A stretch of 64,000 bases of DNA from Nipponacmea schrenckii (taxonomy: Eukaryota > Mollusca > Gastropoda > Lottiidae). Shown here one piece after another: positions 1 through 13,089 of the stretch. Position 1 is the first letter of the stretch. Each line of letters opens with the position of its first letter. Location: positions 7,378,001 through 7,442,000 of the forward strand of contig JAUJPP010000012.1 in NCBI GenBank assembly GCA_030562195.1, written 5' to 3'. The notes below the pieces were generated by a model, which had not been told where the DNA came from, searched no databases, and was given only the letters and a program-made list of their open reading frames with translations. The position numbers and the translations under genes were made by a program.

Positions 1-334
1 ATTCAACGAATCAATCTGTTTTACGGTTTGTTAGAAATTATTGCTTGACATGTCAAATCAAGTTTACAATGTTGTTCTGTCTTAAGGTTTGATTATTGAT
101 TGAATATCTTGGAAGTGTTTGAATTAATATAATTGTATGTGATTATAAGGTAAAATCAATATGAAAGACAATGGAAGTAGAAAGTCTACTATATACTATA
201 ATAAACAATACAAACAACTCAGTTGTTTATATAAATATACATTGCGTTGCCTTACTCTACGTTTCACGTATATATCTCTCACAGTTGGCTTTGAATTGAC
301 TAGGCCAAAAAAAAACGACTTTAAACTAGCTTTT

Positions 335-523
335 CTGTGTTACCACTGGTAAAATTGTCGAACCATTACGGTTCGGGAACCGCAAACCTTCCTTTTGAAA
401 AAAGTACCAGTTTTACGGTCGCACGGCAACATCTGTAGTACATCGCGAACTGTCAATAATGTGCCACTTTTTTGATCGAGACTAAAGTGGTTCGGGAACC
501 AGACAAACTCAGTGGAAACACAG
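335..523. mobile_element. Short TIR element candidate (189 bp)
   Basis: The ends form a 14-bp inverted repeat with one mismatch: CTGTGTTACCACTG at 335-348 and CAGTGGAAACACAG at 510-523. Weaker inverted similarity continues inward. The interior carries two copies of the palindrome GGTTCGGGAACC (around 371 and 489), each followed by an ACAAAC/GCAAAC-like word. No clean target-site duplication abuts the ends. However, a direct repeat resembling CTTTAAA-CTAGCTTT flanks the block at about 318-333 and 545-562. There is no coding capacity, so it would be a MITE-like non-autonomous element. The assignment rests on structure only. Confidence 0.35.
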
Positions 524-3500
524 CATGTTCGGCAATAAAGCTGGCTTTAAAGCTAGCTTTACTTCACAATTCTACGTGGAAAGGCATTTTAGAATACCAA
601 GGAAACGTTTCACTATGAATAGTTTTAAAATAATAATGAGCTTTTTTATTATCGATTATCACAAACTGATAGATTCTTATACCATCTTTTTCACATTATG
701 AAAACTAAATTATTCAGCCCCAACCAAATATTTACTTAATATTAAAAAATGTTTATATCAAATTTGACAGATTCTGGACTGGATATGAACAGTTTTATAT
801 TGATATTGCTTCGGCTGTGCTTTTATATGATAGATTGATAGTGTCTACGTTTTTTGTCAGTTTGTTTCAGACATTTACATATTAAGCTCGGAGTTTTAGG
901 TTTTGTGAAGATATTAATGATTCTTCTATTTTGCGTGAAATTTTCAAGTTAACATTTGAAAATGTGGTTACGAGTAAATTAGGGAATAATATTAATATTT
1001 AAGACAAATCATACTGTGTATTGAATCTTATATTCTGTGGACTACAATGTATAATACTCAATGTTAAAACATTGGGTTTTTCGCATATCGATGGTACCGT
1101 TACTGTAAATTATACAATGACCAACGGCAATCTACTAAATGGAAGTAAATATAGTAAAAATAGGATACAGTGCGTTCATTATCTCCTCGTGATCTTATGA
1201 TGCTGTATATAATTAACAATTAAGTACACTAACAATATTCAACGGTATTCTATATTGTCCATTGTTAGAAGGCTAGTCTTGTTGTAGATATTTGGAAGTC
1301 ATATTCGAAATAGTATCATGAATATTGTATTACGTATCACACAGATACATTAAAATGATTATTAAATGATCTATACAAGACCGGGAGTTTTTGTAGGGAT
1401 TAGTGTTAAGGCTCCAATTATTTCATAACTGCTAACATACAAACATGTCACAGTAATATTACATGGCTCATATGACATATAACAAAACGTGCACTCTGTG
1501 ATCTGAAATTTTCCAAAACTAATTTGAATTATCTTCAAGACGTCAGGAGACAAATCTAGAGTTTAAAACCCTGAAGATATTACCAGACTTGTACAAAATG
1601 GCCACTTCAAAGCAGGGAATCAAAATGGCGCTGGATTATTTCAGTGTTTTCCTTTCATAAAAGAACATCTACCGTGAAAATAACATTAACACTCCTTATA
1701 GGAGTTCATTCACATTTCCAGATGTCTCATCTAAGAGAAGTCGAGAGTGGGTCTTCAAACTATGCCTATCTTTAGCAGTAACAATACGTCAAGTGTGATA
1801 TGCTAGTAATATGATAATGAAATTGGAATCTATTATACGGATTATGCTTTTTGAAATTAAATTAGTATTTCCATATTCCCCATCATGACTAAATTGATCG
1901 AAATTCTACTGAAGATAATGGAAGCATATTCCTTTCAAATGTTAGAATAATGATTAAAACGAGTATTATTTTGTTTATAAAATAAAATTGTCATAGAGAC
2001 TAATTCACAAAAACGATGGAATCAAATTGATTGGAGTACAATGTTAATTTCATCTCTGACATAAAGTCGATTTTAAGTTGATTTTCGCCAGAAGAAATTA
2101 AAGACTGTAAAGACATTTGTAAATTCCAATACACATAAAATCAAGAAGAAGCTTTAGCTTAGTAATTGTGTTTTAGTCTGATTTTAAGTTAACTTCAAAA
2201 GACGATCGATACAATGTTATGAAGAATATACGGTGAACTTACCATTTTGGACCTTCCATAATAATTGTTTTACCATTCCTTATTTCATTGATGAACTAGT
2301 ATCCACTACATAGTCACTTAATCCTTTACAATATATCCACAATAAAATAAAAACAATAATAATACTCAATTCCACAAAACCGATCTGATGTTGTTTGGCT
2401 AATCGTCTACGTTCAGTTTTCATCGGAAACCATTTAGCCGCGTTATTCGCCTTTCGGTTTAACAACACTCATTCCATAGTAGTCTGTACATCGAGATAAT
2501 TATGGCAGAATCGAGCCACATACATTATTAATGAGCACATTGTCATTCTCTTATTGACAATCTAAACGTGGAATTTTACCAACCAATCAAATTCTTTCTC
2601 ATAAAACGCTTTGAAAATTGGGATAATGACGTCATTTAGAATGTAACGATATTATATCCCAAATTATTTCAAGATACCGGCTTGTCTTAAGTATTGGCAA
2701 TGAAGGAAAGTCATGGAATGAATCTGATTGAGAATGTGTCGCGTGCTGGTGGTAAACAAAGAGTGAAAAATAAACATGTGACGTAGAAAAAATGGATTTT
2801 TGTTGTCGAGATCTATAGAATAATGTAATTATAGGTGACTGTAAACTAAGAGACAGCCATCTGTTAGATAAAGTAGGTTCTACTGGTGTTTAAACTATGA
2901 TCTACCTGATAATTATATCTCTTTATCACTCAATATACTAATAATTATACCATTCTTTCATTAACATTTCATTTTCAACTTAAATTACCCACATTCAATT
3001 AAGAGTCATAAAAAGACAAACAAAAAACTAGACGGCGTCCTGTTTTTTACAGATCTGGTATTGGCTTCTGAACTATTAAAATTGGATGGATCACAAACAT
3101 CGTGCAAGTCTCCATTAAGATTCAATGTTTGTGACGAATATTAAAAAATAATAATACGTCAAGTTTTCATTATCGTCAGTCCAGTTTGCTCTTTCAACAA
3201 AACTGGAAACCAATAAGAAATATGACTTTCGTAAAGTATGGTGAAAAATAGACGTTTTATGCTTTAAATGACAATACAGTAAAGCAGAATGCCCTTACCA
3301 TAATCACATAAACAAAAAAAAACATAATAAATCAGTTAATATTTTATCACAAATTGTATATTAAATAAGAAATCTTGTAAATACTACTTTATAATCTGTT
3401 ATTGTCTTTCATTTTATCTTTTCTCTATTGAATATTTTATTTATAGCACCCGACTTGAGCTCTTATGCCGGTGACACAAGTTTCAGTGGGGCTTATAACA

Positions 3501-6500
3501 GTTAATCAGCTGACTGAACATATATCTTCATGTCATGTTGCATTTATTGCTTATATTTTAAATGATACGTTGTTTAACAACAATTTTTATTTTCATGCTC
3601 CATGTAATTCATCTTGTCCATGTTAGTCGATAAAGCCCAAACTGAAGGGTGCCCGATGTGAAAATAAGACATGGATATTGACATCATAATAATTATAATT
3701 ATTATAATAATCGTAAGAAAAAAATGGTCATATTCCAATATCTGTTTTATAAACAAATGAGTCCTTTTAACAAATTGATATGTTATCGAGTCGAATTTGA
3801 ACCTGTATTGTTGGAATAAGGTAAAAACTTTCATCCCTTAAAATTTCGTCAGTATTACATCCATGTTTCAGGATATTGGCCCGATAACGTCACTAGATTA
3901 TAGTGCTGTACCATCAAGAAATCTTCTATAATCTTCAATATTGTAATACCTGTAAACGGAATTGTTCTGGTTGTAAATGTTAGGGTTATTCAAAGGCGTG
4001 TACATCACCATAACATTTCTATTATTATACTAATTTTCTATTGTAGATGATCTGTAACAGATTACCAAATGATGATATATGATGTATAAGTAATATCAGA
4101 TGATAAGTATTAATCATTCTATATTATTATATAAGATCATAAAAGTTAGATGTGTATCGTAATAGCATTACATCAATAGCTAATATCACTAGACATAATT
4201 CTTAACAGAGTTTGGTCAATTTGTCAAACTTTCATGCAACACCAAACCGTTTTACTATTACCATCAAATACAGTTACTGTGACTGAGAAGCAATACATCA
4301 AATTCCTAAAGCTTACTTGAATGTTCTGATCCATTATCCGCTTAGTAGCGTTTCTAGGAATAATTACGTGTAGGGATCCTGGTTAATGCTGGCCTAAATT
4401 TTGAACCTGTTGAATTCCTAATGAGTGCCGAGTTGCTACACATTAATAATGTCTTTGTGATAAATTAGTTTGAATACAATACATATTGAAATTAATATGT
4501 AAAATAATATTCATTCGAATCTTAGCTACGATGATTGATATTTATTCATTATTCATTTTAATAACACGCTTCATAAATTCCCATAAGCATTAACAGTTAC
4601 AGCCATAATTGGCATCTATATCAAACAGCAGATAGATTTAATGTTAGGCCAAAATATATCATACTCGTCTAACCCATATTAAAATTTCCACTACCCGAGG
4701 CAGATGGTCATCCTTTGTTTAAAAGTAAACCAAACCCCTGGAATGAATTATTTTTAACTTAGATTTCTTTACCAATTAATAGGGCTGAAACAGTGTGACA
4801 AATACTTATCCATTGAATATTATAATCTGTTACATTTAGTCAACAAAATTAAAAAACAGAATGAAATATGTCGTTAGGGTCAGCTTCTTTTTGTTTTAAC
4901 AACCTTGTAAGAATTCATACGTAACTTCAAGAGGGTTAGCAATATAATAATGATTTAAACGGAACATTGTAATTGAGTATAAATATTGCCAATCTCAGAT
5001 ATAACTCAGAAAAGATGACCAGCTATTGTTTCCAGCAACAAGTATTTCAATGCAATCATTACCGTGTCAATCATCCAATCAATAAGCTCCTTACAAATTC
5101 AATACTACACGATTACAACTGACGACTTGCCATAAATAAGTCTTTATAGACTACATTCAAACTTCATTAAATTCTTTTAAATTCTCCTAAACAACAGCCA
5201 ATTAACAATATGATAATACAAATTATTGATTGCATGTCGTGCCGAAAAAAAAAACTTATTTTGTATGTTTCTGTGCTCACAATATGTAATTTCTACAGGT
5301 TTCCGCCCATAATTTGAGAAATTTATTCTATATTTTATAATTTAGTATCTAACATTCAAAGTCTACATGCCAACCCCTACGAACCTTTTAATTAAAAAAT
5401 TTTCAACACTGATAAACATATCGTCAATTTCATCACTGTTTCTGTTCTATTTACTATTCACCTCAATGCTCACACTGACTTTTGAGTTTGCACCACCTTG
5501 AGCTTCATGACCCAAATATTCCTTGTTACAAAAGAATTCTCCATGACTTGATTCACAAATGTATGAAATGTTACGTTATTTTAATGAAAATCTGCTATCA
5601 AATCAGTTGACTTCACGAGTCACGATAAAATACCCAAACTACCCCTTGAATAGACATATTTCTGTTTACCTGGCCGAAACAATCCATTTCAAACAATATG
5701 GTTATTGCTAACAACTAAAACAATTTCTCTTTCAGAACCTCAATTTACGTAATACTAATCATATATTGACTTATCATTGTAAAAAAAAACCTTAGCATGT
5801 GCTCAAATTGTAATTTTTGCAAAGGCAAACATCAATTTAGATGTGAACATCCTGTTATATCAGTTAAAATAATATACACTCACAACCACCCACATCGTGT
5901 TAAAAAAACGATATCAAGCATATAAAAGTGTAATCTTTGTACAATACCTGAAAAAGGTGGAATCGGCTTTCTACATTCTAAAAACATACGGTGTGGTCAG
6001 GAAATAGGAACTCTTGTTCCCAATCTAGTCGAAAGAAAGAATAAAATAGCTATAATCTTGGGTTATAAAAGACCGTTTAACTGCCAGATAGGACATTTAC
6101 ATGAATGAATTTGCATGACTGATTTTTATGTATATAATATGACGGTGGAGTCGTCATTTACCCAATCGATTTTCTATACGGCTTTTAGTTTTGATGGAAC
6201 TACTATTTTTCATGTTTTAAGGTCACTAGATAATTTATATTTTGTTAAGATTTCCTAAATAGAAATATTGATTAAAAAATACCACACATTGCAAGTGTAA
6301 GTTAGAAAAGGATTTGGGCACAAAATGTAAAATATATGAAGATAAGTGCCACATGGAGCAAAGTTATTCCCGCTGCCCAAATTATTGGTCCAGCAATCAA
6401 CATGTTTTGAATTTTCGCCACTTGAATTTTTCAATTTGGTTTTGATGTGACAAAAATGCTGTGAAGGTATTTTAAATAGCAGTATTAAGTCGTGAGATTA

Positions 6501-6564
6501 AAATGCGGTAATGGGAGCTTCCAAAACCCCATACGCATTCGGGTTATAGTTCGGGTTTTAATAG
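524..6564. other. AT-rich non-coding stretch
   Basis: About 6 kb with no supportable gene. Open frames are short (about 60-86 codons) and consistent with chance. Visible features are short A/T tracts and a small (AAT)n-type patch near 3690-3715. A 47-codon frame with one hydrophobic segment at 2280-2423 (minus) is discussed under findings but not annotated as a gene. Confidence 0.5.
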
Positions 6565-6900
6565 CCCCTCTACACCAGGCCGCTATAAAGCGTTCCGTTC
6601 TCGGTCCGGACCAGGCCACTATATAATTACAAAATTTACCCGTGTACACTAATAATAACACGAGCGTGTCGAGAACGGTTAGAAATTGATAATGTAAACG
6701 GTTGACTGTTCTCAGACGCGTTTTAATGGGACTCTTCGCGAAAGAGGTAAATATAAACGTCCATGTTACCTGGATGAATACAAAAATGGCCCCTGATGAT
6801 GATCAAATTCCGCGCAATAATCCGAGTCCGAACTGAGAACCGTTCCGAGGCTAGAATTGGAACCGTTCTCAGAACTGATTAATTTTGTAGTGTGAAGGGG
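6565..6900. mobile_element. Possible DNA-transposon/MITE fragment (336 bp)
   Basis: The block starts CCCCTCTACAC and ends GTGTGAAGGGG, an 11-bp inverted pair with two mismatches. It is clearly GC-richer than its surroundings. Inside, GAACCGTT/AACGGTTC-type words occur in both orientations (about 6670, 6838, 6860), so the interior can fold. TTAAT lies just outside both ends (left TTAATAG, right GTTAATG), a weak candidate target-site duplication. No transposase is encoded, and the family is unknown. Confidence 0.3.
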
Positions 6901-7474
6901 GTTAATGACTTGACAAGGATTAATCTTGCTAAATACTTGAGAACAAAAACAAATCAAGTATTTGTCAATCAGCTATGTTGCTACGACTTGCTGACCGGTT
7001 TAATGAATTCAGAAATATTTAAAAAAGATTGTGTTGCTGGTATGGTGAATACAAATTTCTGACTTGGCAAGTCAAGATATCGCCGTAAAGATTACTATTT
7101 CTTCAATCTCGCAGTTCTTCTTCAATTACTATAATACCCACTACAATTCTATGAATAGACGATCCACTTTTCATTGATTTTTGTCTCCTGCGTTAAATCG
7201 ATCTTTTCACAGTGGAATTCTATTAAAAATGCCGCCATCTTGCCTGATATTTTATTTGATGTCAAGGAAAGATAATTGTGTAGTATAAGTAGCTTTAAAT
7301 AAAAATAATACTGGTATTAATGATATCTAATATCGTAATTAATCATTGACACTCCTTTGATTCTAGTTTCAATTGCAAGATACAACTCCTTTCTCTATTA
7401 GACAAATCTTTTTTTAAGCTGACATTGGAGATAACATAATATGGATGATCACAACAAACTTTTGATTATTTATT

Positions 7475-7655
7475 TTGGCGGTTTAGTGACCGCAGAGGGC
7501 AAGCTCCACAGGCTCGAAGCCTATGGAAGAGGGCCTAGAAAACTAGGATCGATTTCCGTGCATCTGAGATCATTCCGGGCAACCATCTCCTTAAATGGGA
7601 GTGTCCCTTATCCAGGATAGGCTTAATCCGCGCCTGGAAATACAATACAAAGGTA
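7475..7655. repeat. GC-richer island resembling a dispersed repeat
   Basis: A roughly 180-bp island of higher GC with several short hairpins (GGCTCGAAGCC, CCTAGAAAACTAGG, TATCCAGGATA). It ends in an A-rich run built from TACAA words (AATACAATACAAAGGTACAAATACA). A simple-sequence tail after a structured body is typical of SINE or LINE 3' ends, but no second copy exists in the window to prove it. Nothing codes for a recognisable protein; the 72-codon frame starting at 7802 downstream looks random. Confidence 0.3.
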
Positions 7656-7659
7656 CAAA

Positions 7660-10380
7660 TACAAGATTTCAAACAAAGCTCCTTGGTGATCAATCAGCAC
7701 GTTTTTCTCTCTCGATGCTTATAGTTATTACCAATTTTTCAGTCATTCCCTAAATACGCTATCCCTTCTAAATTATCCCCCAATCCTACCTTCCCTTCAA
7801 ATTGGCCCGAAAGACTTTTCAATTTCCCCATAGCGTTCCATATGGACCCCGGTTTAGAAGAACTGCCTTAAAAGTTCCATATAGGCAGAGATCGACCTGG
7901 CACTGTCATGGACAAATTTTCCCCATTGCATATCATCGAATAGCCCATTTCATAATCCCACCCTTTAAGGGGAGGAGCGCGTTAAACTTTAATTCAATAT
8001 CGTGCCTCATTGAGATATAAGTACTAGCTCCGGTAGAATAGAACGTTGAGGAGAATCTAAAACCATTGTTAAAACATGTGATGGGAATGTAATAATAAGC
8101 TGCTCACGTTATTTTCTAAAGATATTTGATGCCAATTTTAGACGAGGGAGTTAATAGAGCGATGGGTAAATGAGAAAGATATCATTGAGTGTGGAATGAA
8201 TTAAAATCGTGACCAGATTTGCCAATTGAATTAAACTACCAGTAAATAATATCCCACGAGATTCTAGAAAATTGATTTTTACCACTAAACCTGTTCATAA
8301 AATTCAAATTTTAATATAATTCATTAACTTAAAATCTTTCGGTCTGGGAAACACATTACACAGTTTATGTATTGTAGCACATACCAGTTCCGACTATTTG
8401 CTACAACTATGCTGGTAAATTTAGTGAGAGTATTGTGACATTTCACTACATATGTGTACTGGCATTAAACAATTCTGACAAAGAAATTAAGCATTTTTGT
8501 TCACATGTTCTTTCAGAAACTTTTATATTATCAACGTTTTTAAAGGAATATTATCTTTTCATCTATCTGTTCATACATCATTTGAGTTTCATATCTTTGT
8601 CTTTCAGAGCAAGATCCTACCACTATTAAGCACTGTTTTGTCTACATTTAAAAAAAATAAATTTGGCAAGTTATCCCTCAAAATACTTTTAGATTAAACG
8701 GCTCCTAAACAAGGTATTGTATATATATATACTTTCTTATTGATTAATGTCCCTATCCTCGGGAACTGGAAAATTTAGTCACATGAGGTCACATTCGAAC
8801 AGAAGAGGATTTGAAACTAAATTGACAGTAGATTGATTGTTATACTTGTCTCCAGATTGATTTATTACAATTTTTACCATCCCTTCCATTACCAGAAAAA
8901 CCTAAATCGGTTTAATACATAATTTCTTTAATATACGTTCCTTCCGGAACTTATTGAATCTTGTCATGGTTCTATGTTAGATTCTTTTAAAAATACATTG
9001 TTATAAACAAAAATACCAAGAGCAAGTTATAACTGGAAAATACTGGATATTATACCAACTGCTAGTTGACTCTAGAGCCCAATGGCTAAAACAGAGTAGA
9101 CTTGATATTTGGAAATTCAAAATGGCGTCAAGAATGTAAGAAAATGTTGAAAGATTATCAAGGGAATGGATGTCAAGTATGATCAGATATACTGACTACT
9201 GCGAGTAGTTTTAATTCAGTAATGAACTATATAATCAATATTTGACTCTATCAACTCTCAGAATACTACAGTACACACAAACAACTAAAGTGAACAATGC
9301 CATCGTCAAACCCAGTTTTTCTTATGCTGGACATCAAAGACGACTTGTACGTAGTAGAATGATTACTGATCGATAGTTTTATTATATTTTTAACAGAATC
9401 AAATTAAATCAAATTGTGACAGTAATTAAACTGGAATTGTCCTTCAAGGCTATTTGTATTTGAAAGAATTGTAGCACTTGCATGATTATGGATGTCATAG
9501 ACATGTCCAAGTGTCAGGTCAATAATAGACAATTTTTTAGAATTTCAACATACCAATAAACGACAAACCTAATTTCATAATATAATACTGTTTTATTTAT
9601 AGTAATTGTGATTTGAAGGAAATATAACCAACCATTTGCGACCATACGTGTGAATCGATGTTAAGAACAGGCATAGTATGACCTAGTTAGGCCTTATAGT
9701 TGATCTCTTTACATTACAGTCATTGTACAAGAGTATAGCCTTTGACACATACAAACTCGTCCCTTTGAGGGAGGGGGTCTGAATGGTATACAAAACTCGA
9801 TGGCAGTGTGAATAATGTTGTACTTTCCTATGTTTTCAGACCAAACCGCCAAAGTGTATGGTATAGCAGTTTGAATAGTGGAGAGTAAACTGTAATGTTA
9901 TATCCTATATAAATAATTAACTATATGGTTCCCTTGTTCTCATCGATTTTCCCGTACCAGCATGATATACAACCACTGTTACTCTTATCATATTGCCTGA
10001 CTATATTTAAACTATATAATATTCCATAACACTATCGTTACATCAGAGCAGATTATCTGTATTTATTCCATGTGTATTGCACAATGCACTACAGACTAAT
10101 TCCTATTGAAATAGACTCATTACAAAAGCCTGATATTGAGAAACTTGAACTTTGGTCTCGTTACACCTACTTTGACCATAACTGATCATGAAGTCGTACA
10201 TTACATTATGAAATCAGATTTAAGTTACTGGCACTCAAAGGGAACGAAAACGAGTTTTGCGTGGTAAAATCCAGCACCATTTTTGCAGATATTATAAGCT
10301 TTTTCAGTTGTTTTATTTTTAGGTGGGATACTTTTGTGGAATATTGCACACCTAATATCACATAAGAACTCCATTAACAA
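7660..10380. other. Non-coding stretch
   Basis: No coding or RNA gene seen. It holds A/T-rich unique sequence and a short (TA)n run near 8722. Confidence 0.5.
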
Positions 10381-10389
10381 TTCGAACAT

Positions 10390-10650
10390 ACTGGATCACT
10401 GACAAAGGAAACAGGGCTAAAAGCCTGATAATTATCCCCCTACTGACATTGGCTAAATCCCCAGGCTATTATGCAATCGCGAACAATTCTGGCATATTAA
10501 AAGAGTCGTTCGGATGAGACAATAAACCGAAGCTCCGTGTGCTACAGGCTGTGCACGTTATTGATCTCTTCCTGCTATGTCAAGATAAATAACAAGACAC
10601 AAGTGCTATGCCAAGGTAACAAGACACAAGTGCTACGCCAAGATTAGTTA
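10390..10650 (+). repeat. SINE-like core with a two-copy 27-bp repeat
   Basis: At 10505-10540 the sequence reads GTCGTTCGGATGAGAC followed by AATAAACCGAAGCTCCGTGT. This closely resembles a conserved core shared by many metazoan, especially molluscan, SINEs (recalled, not searched). Immediately downstream, a 27-bp unit containing AACAAGACACAAGTGCTA is present twice in tandem (about 10587-10645). No tRNA-like A/B boxes were identified upstream, so this is probably a 5'-truncated or diverged copy. Confidence 0.4.
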
Positions 10651-11993
10651 CAAGTGCAAACTTAACGAAACTCGATCTACACCATTTTGACCAAGTCTAT
10701 TTATATTAGACACCATTTATTTTAAGACTAGTTAAGATGGACAAGAAATATTCAAGACCCAGCACAAATCTCTCCGGTAGAAGCAAATAACGTAAGAACA
10801 ATTAGAGATAAGGGTGATTGAAAGTAACAAGTTACTGCCCAATAAAAGGCACCGGCACAGGGTTAAAGTTTTGTTATCAATTATCCTTAATACTAAGTAA
10901 AATAAAAGTTATTTTGTAAAGTGTGATAAATGTCCAAACATCATTGTGTAGGATACAACTAGCATTACACAGAGGCGCCGTGGGAATGTTTTTGTAATCT
11001 AGTGTTTTCATGGTACATAGGTCAGACCTCGAAACCTAGTCATTTCATATTTGTAAACGGTACGATAATCAATTCAGGAACGCAATTGTATAATGTTGAC
11101 CGCCATTTTGATGATGTCTTACCATGATGCAGATGGAAGGCGTTCCTAAAATTTTAAGCTTAACTGACTTTGACCATCACCACCCAATGTTCCCCAATTG
11201 GAGCCATTGTCACATATGACTTTGCCAATGTTGAAGTTTCAAATAGGATTGCATGTATTTAAATGAGAAATGTTTTATAATTTCAAAGTGTTGTTATTGT
11301 TTTAGCTCAGCATGTTGCTATTGCTCTAGACGTTTGTGTTAAGATCTGAGGAGTTACGGCCCCTTATCACTCGATAACATTTATTGTAAATCCTTTCATG
11401 TGAAGGATTGTAATTAAGTTAACATGGCTTTGGTTGATATAATTGGATTGATATACGTACTCAATGAACTCCAGTTATCTTTATGCTTTCAAAAACATAA
11501 CTGTTCAGATTTACTGATTAATAACTTCGATTTTCAATAGTATGTTTCTTTATAAATGAAATACATATCAATGTATGTTATTTGGTGTGAATACAGTTCG
11601 ATTACTAAGAAATAGCTGATTTACATTTCACGAAATCGTATTTTTTTTTATTATAGAAATTGACATAATACTTTTATTTATCAGAATGGTCGCGGTCATT
11701 GAATGGAATAATTCGTAGACAAGAATTTTCACACCTGATTGATAGTCACTTAAAGAAATGTATTTTACTCTATTTGAGTTGAACGAAGAGTGAAATATTT
11801 TCTTTGTCATGTGAACAAATTAACAGTGAGAAAAGTGTTCAGATGTAATCATGTTCAGTATAAAGGGTTGAATGTATGTTGATGAATTCATTCGAGCTAA
11901 GACAAGCATACACTGTACGTTGTACTTTTATTTGTGATAAAAGCAATTCATTTTTTAAAAAAGCTATATATATATATTAGATACTAAGGACTG

Positions 11994-12325
11994 TTTTTGC
12001 ACTGTAACAAGGTACTGGGTACCTGCGTTCGAAAGGCCTTGAGATGCCAAGGTGTGCATTACTTGACTTGTAATTGCACTATGTGAGGTACTGGGTACCT
12101 GAGTTCTAACAAGGCCAAGAAGTGTATTTTTGATGTATATTTGCACTGTTACAAGGTACTGGGTGCCTGCGTTCTAAAGGCCAAGAGAGGCTACAGAGTG
12201 CATCTTTGGATGTATATTTACAGTTACGAGGTACTGGGTGCCTGCGTTCTATAGAATTTGAGATACCAAGGAGTACATTACTTTACATTACTTGCACTGT
12301 ATGAGGTACAGGGTGTTCGAGTACT
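11994..12325. repeat. ~75-bp tandem repeat, about 5 copies
   Basis: The anchor GGTACTGGGT(A/G)CCTG recurs at 12011, 12087, 12155 and 12230, with a decayed copy at 12305, giving a spacing of 68-76 bp. Each unit follows the anchor with CGTTCTA-like and GCCAAG-like words. The last copy (GGTACAGGGTG) is the most diverged. An open frame of 60 codons on the minus strand runs through the array and is a by-product of the repeat. Confidence 0.85.
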
Positions 12326-12329
12326 TAAT

Positions 12330-12842
12330 TTGGGCTCGTATTTAAATAGTATATACATACAAACAAGGGTATAAAATACGAGTAAAGGATGACTTAGATT
12401 TAAATTGATGATGATAAGGAAAATACGTATAGAGTTTGTAATTGTATTTATTGTGTATATTTAATGTTCAGCATTACTTCTGTGTGGGATTAATATTTAT
12501 AGATATAGACGTTCGCTCAACGCAAACTTTGTAGGATCTCTTTGCATTACGCATGATCACAAGTATCAGTTTTCCTTGGTGGCATTGAGATCCAATAATC
12601 AAAGGTGTCCCTGATGATATTAGTGCTGATGATATTCGTGCTGATGGTTGTATTTTTATGTGTTTATTAAGTTAGAATACATGTTAATCTGTAATAGTTT
12701 TGTATGTGGTTGGTGATTTATGTGATTAAATAAACGCGCAGTGTTTGTCTGTATAGCAAATAGCAACGTGTTGTATTTGTGAGGGGGGAATACAAAGAAA
12801 TAAAATACTGTATAAAATAATGTATAAATGAATTTTACTTAC
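12330..12842. other. Non-coding; intron side of the exon at 12843
   Basis: About 500 bp without coding signal. If the exon at 12843-13086 is real, this is the start of its downstream intron on the minus strand. Confidence 0.4.
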
Positions 12843-13086
12843 TCTGGATATGACTTGATCTCCTTTAATCTGGTTTGTAACAGAGCACATTGTCGTAAAT
12901 CAGAATTATCCACCACCCTCCTCCTCGCCACCCGTACTTGTGGCTCCTCTTCCGGCATGCCAGGTAGGGCCGTAAAGTGGGACGGAAGGGTGGTATTGGA
13001 AACAAGTGAGGCACGACGTCGGGCGGCATGTCGACTACCTGCTGCTCCGATCATCCCAGGAGACCTGGACCGGTTCCGGTTATTAC
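12843..13086 (-). CDS. Internal coding exon of an unidentified multi-exon gene
   Basis: A 244-bp island, GC-rich against its neighbourhood, is open throughout one minus-strand frame and bounded by good splice sites. Upstream (plus coordinate 13087) the acceptor reads TTTTTATCGTTTCAG; at the other end the donor is a consensus GTAAGT (12842-12837). The exon starts with 2 bases of a split codon (incoming phase 1) and ends with 2 (outgoing phase 2), encoding 80 full codons. The peptide begins NNRNRSRSPGMIGAAGSRH, has an RRRASL protein-kinase-A-like site, an acidic patch (MPEEEPQ), an ARRRVVDNSDL segment, and ends LLQTRLKEIKSYP, which looks helical. It resembles a low-complexity cytoplasmic linker running into a coiled or helical region. 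I do not recognise the family. The plus-strand frame over the same bases is its shadow. Confidence 0.6.
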
Positions 13087-13089
13087 CTG

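Noticed and set aside
7802..8020. 72-codon plus-strand frame with Arg/Pro-rich text
   Set aside because: Follows a dispersed-repeat-like island, has no splice signals or recognisable domain, and is within chance length.
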